Under the pieces are notes generated by a model. That model made no database searches, was not told where the DNA came from, and was given only the letters and a program-made list of their open reading frames with translations. A stretch of 39,870 bases of DNA from an uncultured beta proteobacterium (GTDB taxonomy: Bacteria > Pseudomonadota > Gammaproteobacteria > Burkholderiales > Rhodocyclaceae): assembly GCA_903848955.1 (NCBI GenBank), contig CAINHS010000027.1:1-39870 (forward strand), given 5' to 3'. Shown here in pieces: positions 34,564-39,870 of this stretch. The position numbers and the translations under genes were made by a program. The first letter of the stretch is position 1. Every line of letters starts with the position of its first letter.

Positions 34564-35409
34564 ATGACGGCGAATCCCAGAGCTGCCCTGTGGCTGATGG
34601 CGCTGGCTTGTGCGGCGGCCTTCATCATTTCTGCAGAGCGCCTGAAATCGCTGCCGCGGCAGACCGTGGCGCTGGAACTGCAAGTGGCGCTGCCGCTGTT
34701 CGTACAGGTATTCATGAGCGCCGGCGACCGTTACCTGGCGGCCAACCTCGCCGCCATCCGCGCCTTGATCGTGGCCACCGACAAGATGCGCCCGGAAGAC
34801 TACCGCATTCTCGGCAAGGTGCAGGAGGACGCCTCCTGGCTGAATCCGGCGCACGAGGACAACTACTACATCGCGGCGGCGATCCTGCCCTGGAACGGGG
34901 AACTGGAGGCAGCGCAGACCATCCTGGCGCGCGCCGGCAAGGCCCGCTATTTCGACTATCAGCCGCCCTTCTACTACGCCTTTCACCTGCTGCAATTCAA
35001 GGGCGATGCGGTGGGCGCGGCGCAATGGCTGCGCGCGGCGGCCGAGAAACTGCCGGACGATGAGGAGCGGCTCATCATGCTGAATCTCGCCGCACGGTGG
35101 ATGGACAAGGCGCAGGACATCGACCTGGCCATACGCGTCGTCGAGGCTATGGCGGGCCAGGCCAAGCGCAAGGATTTCCGCACCTATCTGGAGCAGCGCG
35201 TGGTCCGCCTGCATTTGCTGAAGGACCTGCGCCAGACGGCCGAGCGTTTCCGGGAACGCTTCAAGCGTCCGCCGGCCAGACTGCAGGAACTGGTCGATGC
35301 CGGTTTCGTCGCCGCAATTCCGGCCGACCCCTTCGGTTTCGGCTTTGACCTGGACAAGCAAGGCCGGATAATCCTGCGCACAACACCTGCCGTGCCCTCC
35401 GCAAAATGA
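34564..35409 (+). CDS. Membrane-anchored TPR-like protein
   Basis: A 281-residue protein with one N-terminal membrane anchor (about 8-23) and a helical, TPR-like periplasmic body. Helix pairs such as AAILPWNGELEAAQTILARAGKAR and ALQFKGDAVGAAQWLRAAAEK-type segments are visible. The C-terminal part (about 235-270), with FKRPPARLQELVDAGFVAAIPADPFG, resembles the C-terminal region found in some pilus and pseudopilin-related proteins, an inference I hold loosely. It lies between permease and ATPase genes, and its last codons overlap the ATPase start, so it is probably an exporter or filament partner. No family name can be given. Confidence 0.7.
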   Translation: MTANPRAALWLMALACAAAFIISAERLKSLPRQTVALELQVALPLFVQVFMSAGDRYLAANLAAIRALIVATDKMRPEDYRILGKVQEDASWLNPAHEDNYYIAAAILPWNGELEAAQTILARAGKARYFDYQPPFYYAFHLLQFKGDAVGAAQWLRAAAEKLPDDEERLIMLNLAARWMDKAQDIDLAIRVVEAMAGQAKRKDFRTYLEQRVVRLHLLKDLRQTAERFRERFKRPPARLQELVDAGFVAAIPADPFGFGFDLDKQGRIILRTTPAVPSAK

Positions 35410-36299
35410 CTGTCGCGATCACCCTCACCGACCTGCGCAAGACCTACCCGCGAAGCTGGGCGTCGCCGCCATTCGAGGCGCTCAAGGGCATATCCCTGAC
35501 GGTCGATGAAGGCGAGGTGTTCGGCTTCATCGGTCCCAATGGCGCCGGCAAGAGCACGGCGATCAAGATCCTCACCGGCGTCATGTTCCCCAGTGCGGGT
35601 TCGGCAAAACTGTTCGGCATCGATGTGGCGCAGCCGGAGGCCCGCCGCGGGCTCGGCTATGTACCGGAAAATCCCAGCCTGCCCGATTACCTGACGCCGA
35701 TGGAAATTCTCGGCATGGGCCTCAGCCTGCACGGCCGCAAGCCGGCCAATCCGGCCGCCCACTGCCTGCGTTGGCTGGAGCGTTTCGAACTGGCCGAGGT
35801 GGCGAACAAGGTGGTGCGCGGATTCTCCAAAGGGATGGCGCAGCGCACCGCGCTGGCCCATGCCATGGCGGTCGAGCCGCGCCTGCTGATTCTTGACGAA
35901 CCTCTATCGGGTCTGGATCCGATCGGGCGACGCGATGTCGTCGATATTCTTTCGGAATACCGGCGGCAGGGCGGCACGATCTTTCTCACTTCGCATGTGC
36001 TGCATGATGTCGAGCGCCTGGCCGATCGCTTCGGCCTGATCCACAAGGGCGAATTGCGCGCGGTGCGGGCGCCCGCCGAACTGGCGGGAGAAGCCGACAA
36101 GGTCCTGGTGCGCAGCCAGGGGCCGGCGGCTATCCCCGGCATGATCGCCGAGACGGGCGGGCGCTGGGTCATCGAGGTGGCGCGAACCCAATTGTGGCCG
36201 ACCTTGCACGCGCTCGACCAGGCCGGTCACGCGCTGATCGAAATCAAACCGAGCCTGTCGCTGGAAACGGCCTTCCTGCATTTTGTCAAAGGCGACTGA
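35406..36299 (+). CDS. ABC transporter ATP-binding protein
   Basis: A 297-residue ATPase of the ABC-2 exporter class. Walker A is GPNGAGKST (residues 43-51), the signature is RGFSKGMAQR (a SKGM variant of LSGGQ), Walker B is LLILDEPLSGLDP, and the switch His lies in FLTSHVLHD. A C-terminal domain of about 80 residues follows, as in exporters such as CcmA/NatA types. It starts in an ATGA overlap with the TPR-like gene and works with the permease at 33742. Confidence 0.93.
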   Translation: MTVAITLTDLRKTYPRSWASPPFEALKGISLTVDEGEVFGFIGPNGAGKSTAIKILTGVMFPSAGSAKLFGIDVAQPEARRGLGYVPENPSLPDYLTPMEILGMGLSLHGRKPANPAAHCLRWLERFELAEVANKVVRGFSKGMAQRTALAHAMAVEPRLLILDEPLSGLDPIGRRDVVDILSEYRRQGGTIFLTSHVLHDVERLADRFGLIHKGELRAVRAPAELAGEADKVLVRSQGPAAIPGMIAETGGRWVIEVARTQLWPTLHALDQAGHALIEIKPSLSLETAFLHFVKGD

Positions 36300-36300
36300 T

Positions 36301-38121
36301 TTGCCGGCGCCGATGGATGCAGCCCGCGCCGGACTGGTGTTCCTGACGGCTTTCCTGGTCTGGCTGCTGAATCATCCTTACCAGGGTGTCTGGCACGACG
36401 CCAACGTCTATGGCCTGCTGGCGGCGCACTGGCTGAATCCGCAGGGCCTTGCCGGTGACCTGTTCTTCAGTTTCGGCTCGCAGGGTTCCTTCAGCCTGTT
36501 TACGCCCCTGTACGGCGCACTGGTCGGCTGGTTGGGGCTGGATCGCGCGGCGTGGTGGGTGACCCTCGGCGGCGGGCTGCTGTGGACGGGGGCCTGCCTT
36601 GCCCTGGCGCGGACCATGCTGGGCGCCGGTTTCGCTTCGCGCTTCGCGGTATTCCTCGGCGCCGTGGTGGTGGTGAGCTATTCGCCCAACGCCAATATTT
36701 TTGTCCTCGGCGAAAATTTCGCCACGGCGCGATCCCTCGCCATTCCGCTGGCGCTGGCCAGCGTCGCGGCATTGGCGGCGCAGCGGCAGGGTTGGTCCTT
36801 TGGCCTTGCTCTGGCCGCCACCGCGCTGCATCCGCTGCAGGGCGTCTGGTCTCTGGCAGCATGGGTGTTGGCACGCCTGCGCCCGCTGTCGGCAGTGACT
36901 CTGGCACTGTTGCCGGTCATTGTCGTGTTGCTGCTGGGTGCGCTGAACCTCGACCTGCCCTACCTGCGTCTGATGACGGATGAATGGCTCGAGTTCGCCA
37001 GAACCTCGGCGCCCGATGTGGTCTTCAAAGCGCCGCTGCAGACGCGCCTGCCGGAATACTCGGCGGTCCTGGCCGCCTTGTGGCTCGGCGCGCGGACGGG
37101 CAGCGAACAGTGGCGCGCCTTGCATCTGCGCCTGCTGCTGCTTGGCCTCGGCGGACTGGGCATGGCCCTGCTTGCCAGTTATGTTTTTCCGGTCGAGATC
37201 GTGGTGCAGGTGCAGCCCTGGCGGGTGATGGCACTGCTGATCCCGATGGCGGCGGTGGCTGTTCTCGATCTTGGCCGGCGTGCGTGGCAGGCATCTGCGG
37301 CGGGCCGGCTGTCGGTCGTCCTGATTGCCGTTCTCACCGGCATGAACTCCAACTGGTTGCCGGGCGCGCTTTGGGCAATTGGAATGGCGAGCCTGATGCC
37401 CGTGGCCTGGATCGACCGGCTTGCGGCATGGGCCGGCCGCTGGCAGCGCTGGTTCGGCCTTGCCCTGGCAGTGCCCGCTCTGTCGGCTGTGCCCAACATT
37501 CTGGCGGGCTGGGAAATTGCCGGCACGAAACTGCTCAATCCGTGGTGGACGGGTGCCGACTGGCTGCAGGGCCTGCTGGCAGGCAACAGCTGGCATTTCG
37601 CCTTGCTGCTGGCGCTGCTCCCGGTCGGGCCGGGTGCCGGTTTCCGCGGACGCATGCCCGGCGCATTGCCGGCCATGATCATTGCCTTTGGCGCAGTAAG
37701 CCTTGCCCTGGTCGCGACGCTTGGCGCCTGGGATCGGCGTTCCCCACAGTATCGCGGCGAGCAGGCCTGCTATCTCGACACGCGCTGCCCGCCGCATCCC
37801 TTCCGGCAATGGGTCAAGCCCGGCAGCACGGTGTATTGGCCGCAACGCGAGCTCGCGGTTTGGTTCGAGCTGGGGACAGCCAGCTATTTCGGGCAGTATC
37901 AGGCGATCGGCAGAGTGTTCTCATCCGGGAAGTTCCACGAGTGGCAGCGGCGCCAGGCCAGGGTGGCGGCCGGAACCGACCCGCGCCAGCTTTGCAGCGA
38001 TCCGCTCCTCGACTGGGTGGTGCTGCCTGCGCCGGTGCCGGGACTGTCGTCGCGGGCGGAGCAGCGTTACGCACATCTTTATGGCTGCGCCGAACTGCGC
38101 GCCGTAACACCGACGTCATGA
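36301..38121 (+). CDS. Polytopic membrane protein, GT-C-like
   Basis: About 606 residues with many hydrophobic segments (about a dozen). TTG at 36301 is preferred because AAAGGCG lies about eight bases upstream and it starts just after the ATPase stop; TTG at 36283 and ATG at 36313 are alternatives. After the first helix comes WHDANVYGLLAAHWL, resembling the Asp-containing first periplasmic loop of GT-C glycosyltransferases, and a soluble C-terminal part with Cys (LDTRCPPHPF, and others) follows the last helix. GT-C activity would fit its neighbours GtrA and the mutase-like FAD protein, but is an inference; no family is recognised with certainty. It overlaps GtrA by ATGA. Confidence 0.65.
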   Translation: MPAPMDAARAGLVFLTAFLVWLLNHPYQGVWHDANVYGLLAAHWLNPQGLAGDLFFSFGSQGSFSLFTPLYGALVGWLGLDRAAWWVTLGGGLLWTGACLALARTMLGAGFASRFAVFLGAVVVVSYSPNANIFVLGENFATARSLAIPLALASVAALAAQRQGWSFGLALAATALHPLQGVWSLAAWVLARLRPLSAVTLALLPVIVVLLLGALNLDLPYLRLMTDEWLEFARTSAPDVVFKAPLQTRLPEYSAVLAALWLGARTGSEQWRALHLRLLLLGLGGLGMALLASYVFPVEIVVQVQPWRVMALLIPMAAVAVLDLGRRAWQASAAGRLSVVLIAVLTGMNSNWLPGALWAIGMASLMPVAWIDRLAAWAGRWQRWFGLALAVPALSAVPNILAGWEIAGTKLLNPWWTGADWLQGLLAGNSWHFALLLALLPVGPGAGFRGRMPGALPAMIIAFGAVSLALVATLGAWDRRSPQYRGEQACYLDTRCPPHPFRQWVKPGSTVYWPQRELAVWFELGTASYFGQYQAIGRVFSSGKFHEWQRRQARVAAGTDPRQLCSDPLLDWVVLPAPVPGLSSRAEQRYAHLYGCAELRAVTPTS

Positions 38122-38519
38122 CGGCACAGCGCGAATTGCGGACTCAACTGGAAGAACTGCTCCGTTACTTTGTCGTCAGCGGCGTGGCGTTGGCGGCAGA
38201 CACCGGGGTCATGCTGCTGGCTGCCAACTTCGTCCATTACCTGTGGGCAGCGACCCTCGGTTTTGTACTCGGCGCGGTGACGAGCTACCTGCTGTCGGTA
38301 GGTTGGGCTTTTCGTCATCGCCGTCTGGCGGCCTTCCCCAGGACCGAGTTTGCGGTGTTTGTCGCCGTCGGCGTGGCCGGTCTCGGGCTCAACAACCTGG
38401 TGATTTATGCGGCTGTGGAGTACGCCGGGCTGGGCCTGCTGGCAGCCAAGGCGGTGGCCGCGGGGATGACTTTCTCGTTCAACTTCGCCGTGCGCAAATG
38501 GGGGCTGTTCCGGCCATAA
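38118..38519 (+). CDS. GtrA family flippase-like protein
   Basis: A 133-residue protein with four membrane helices, of the GtrA/DPMS-associated family. The pattern LLRYFVVSGVALAADTGVMLL, followed by TSYLLSVGWAFRHR and SFNFAVRKWGLF, is typical. GtrA proteins are thought to flip or present polyprenyl-linked sugars for surface glycan or O-antigen modification. It starts in an ATGA overlap with the large membrane protein, implying joint function in glycan transfer. Confidence 0.88.
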   Translation: MTAQRELRTQLEELLRYFVVSGVALAADTGVMLLAANFVHYLWAATLGFVLGAVTSYLLSVGWAFRHRRLAAFPRTEFAVFVAVGVAGLGLNNLVIYAAVEYAGLGLLAAKAVAAGMTFSFNFAVRKWGLFRP

Positions 38520-38525
38520 TCGCTC

Positions 38526-39870
38526 ATGGACAAGCCCCTGGTAATCATCATCGGTGCCGGCCCCGCCGGCCTCACGGCGGCGCTGGAACTGCTGCGCGAC
38601 GGCCGCATGCGGCCGCTGGTCATCGAGGCCACCGAAGCCGTCGGCGGCATTTCGCGAACGGTCGAGTACAAGGGCAACCGCATGGACATCGGCGGTCATC
38701 GTTTCTTCTCCAAGTCCGACTGGGTGATGAACTGGTGGCGCGAAATCCTGCCCGTCGCGGGGGACGGCGCGGCGGTGGAGATCGCCTATCAGGGACAGCG
38801 GCGGACGGTGGCTGCCGATCGCCCGGCCACGGGCACCACAGGCCTGGTGATGCTGGTGCGGGACCGGTTGTCGCGCATCTATTTCCTGCGCAAGTATTTC
38901 GACTATCCGATCAAGCTCAATGCCACGACGTTGTTGAACCTCGGCCCGTTGCGGCTGCTGCGCATCGGCTTCAGCTATGTCGGGGCGATGCTGTTTCCGC
39001 GTCGATCCGAACGCTCGCTGGAGGATTTCCTGTTCAATCGCTTCGGCGGCGAGTTGTATCGCACCTTCTTCAAGGACTACACGGAAAAGGTCTGGGGCGT
39101 GCCCTGCGATCAGATCAGCGCGGAGTGGGGGGCGCAGCGGATCAAGGGGCTGTCCATCGTCGAGGCCTTGCGCCATGCCTTGCGCCAGCGTTTCGGCGGT
39201 GCAGCCGCGAGGCAGGCAACCAAGACCAGCCTGATCGAACACTTCCTCTATCCACGCCTGGGGCCCGGCCAGTTGTGGCAGGAAGTGGCCCGGCGGGTGA
39301 GCGCGGGCGGCGGCGAGATCCGCTGCGGACAGCAGGTCAAGGGCCTGCGGCATGAAGGCGGACGGGTGGTCGCCGTGCTGACGCAGGATGCCGCCGGCCA
39401 TGTCGCCGAACTGCGCGGCGAGTACGTGATTTCAACCATGCCGGTCAAGGATCTGGTGGCGGGAATGCAGCCGCCGGCGCCGCCGGATGTCGGCGACATA
39501 GCCGCCGCCTTGCCCTATCGCGACTTCATCACCGTCGGCCTGCTGGTCTCGCGCATGCGCGCCAACCCGCAGGCGCAGAGCACCCGCGCCGACAACATGC
39601 CGCCCGACAACTGGATCTACATCCAGGAGCGCGACGTGCGCATCGGGCGGCTGCAGGTCTTCAACAACTGGAGCCCGGACCTGGTGGCGGAGCCCGACAA
39701 GGTCTGGCTCGGACTCGAATACTTCTGCCAGGAAGGCGACGAGCTGTGGCGGCTGGAGGACCCGGCGATGATCGAACTGGCGGCCGGCGAACTCGAAAAG
39801 ATCGGCATGATCGACCGCGCGGATGTGCTGGACGGCACGGTGATCCGGGTGCCCAAGACCTATCCGGCCT
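38526..39870 (+). CDS. FAD-dependent oxidoreductase, UDP-galactopyranose mutase-like (partial)
   Basis: The frame is open from ATG 38526 through the end of the window (448 residues, no stop). The Rossmann motif GAGPAG at residues 10-15 and the segment [20 protein letters not shown], plus [14 protein letters not shown] and STMPVKDL, place it in the amine-oxidase-like family that includes UDP-galactopyranose mutase and protoporphyrinogen oxidase-type proteins, often found in polysaccharide loci. The reaction cannot be fixed. It starts 6 bases after GtrA, suggesting the same transcript. The C-terminus lies beyond the window. Confidence 0.85.
   Translation, partial: MDKPLVIIIGAGPAGLTAALELLRDGRMRPLVIEATEAVGGISRTVEYKGNRMDIGGHRFFSKSDWVMNWWREILPVAGDGAAVEIAYQGQRRTVAADRPATGTTGLVMLVRDRLSRIYFLRKYFDYPIKLNATTLLNLGPLRLLRIGFSYVGAMLFPRRSERSLEDFLFNRFGGELYRTFFKDYTEKVWGVPCDQISAEWGAQRIKGLSIVEALRHALRQRFGGAAARQATKTSLIEHFLYPRLGPGQLWQEVARRVSAGGGEIRCGQQVKGLRHEGGRVVAVLTQDAAGHVAELRGEYVISTMPVKDLVAGMQPPAPPDVGDIAAALPYRDFITVGLLVSRMRANPQAQSTRADNMPPDNWIYIQERDVRIGRLQVFNNWSPDLVAEPDKVWLGLEYFCQEGDELWRLEDPAMIELAAGELEKIGMIDRADVLDGTVIRVPKTYPA

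Overview
The window is GC-rich, densely packed DNA whose gene content and codon bias fit a betaproteobacterium, most likely of the Rhodocyclales type. This placement is an inference from the aromatic-degradation genes, homogentisate-type FAH/MaiA proteins, CHASE2 signalling proteins and a sigma-54-like pilin promoter; no rRNA or other marker is present. No tRNA, rRNA, transposase, phage gene or CRISPR array was seen, and no gene-free stretch exceeds 300 bases.

Layout. (1) 1-1269: three copies of a 45-bp palindrome-bearing tandem repeat abut a secreted ankyrin-repeat protein. (2) 1298-6647: a plus-strand aromatic-degradation operon behind a good sigma-70 promoter and a perfect 8+8 palindrome. 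It encodes a degenerate metallo-beta-lactamase-fold protein, an FAD aromatic hydroxylase, a DUF2783 small protein, a VOC protein, fumarylacetoacetate hydrolase and maleylacetoacetate isomerase. (3) 6833-8032: bacteriohemerythrin, and msrA on the minus strand. (4) 8039-14269: a phenylacetyl-CoA-type block, with thiolase, PaaI, PaaG and a PaaA-like ferritin-fold protein on the minus strand, facing a flavodoxin, PaaN and PaaY on the plus strand. (5) 14292-19773: glpK and glpD divergent, then sucC-sucD closed by a strong terminator. (6) 20001-32530: a same-strand signalling cassette: CHASE2-Ser/Thr kinase, PP2C phosphatase, FHA protein, CHASE2-adenylate cyclase, MBL-fold cyclic-nucleotide phosphodiesterase, cNMP-binding/rhodanese protein, GAF-PilB/GspE ATPase and GAF-HD-GYP protein. 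(7) 32648-33624: a sigma-54-like promoter, a 60-residue truncated type IV pilin, a secreted Cys-containing protein in the position of a split-pilin C-terminal partner, a terminator, and a second 61-residue truncated pilin. (8) 33742-39870: an ABC-2 exporter (permease, TPR-like protein, ATPase), a large polytopic membrane protein, GtrA, and an FAD oxidoreductase cut by the window edge.

Regions 6-8 are the most interesting part. Protein phosphorylation, cAMP synthesis, breakdown and sensing, and c-di-GMP turnover genes converge on a pilus-type ATPase. Immediately downstream lies a split pilin, an architecture best known from Geobacter PilA-N/PilA-C (Spc), followed by an exporter and envelope-glycan-like genes. 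I infer a regulated short-pilin filament system in a betaproteobacterium. The platform, secretin and prepilin peptidase genes are not in the window, so the link between the cassette and the pilins rests on adjacency and domain logic.
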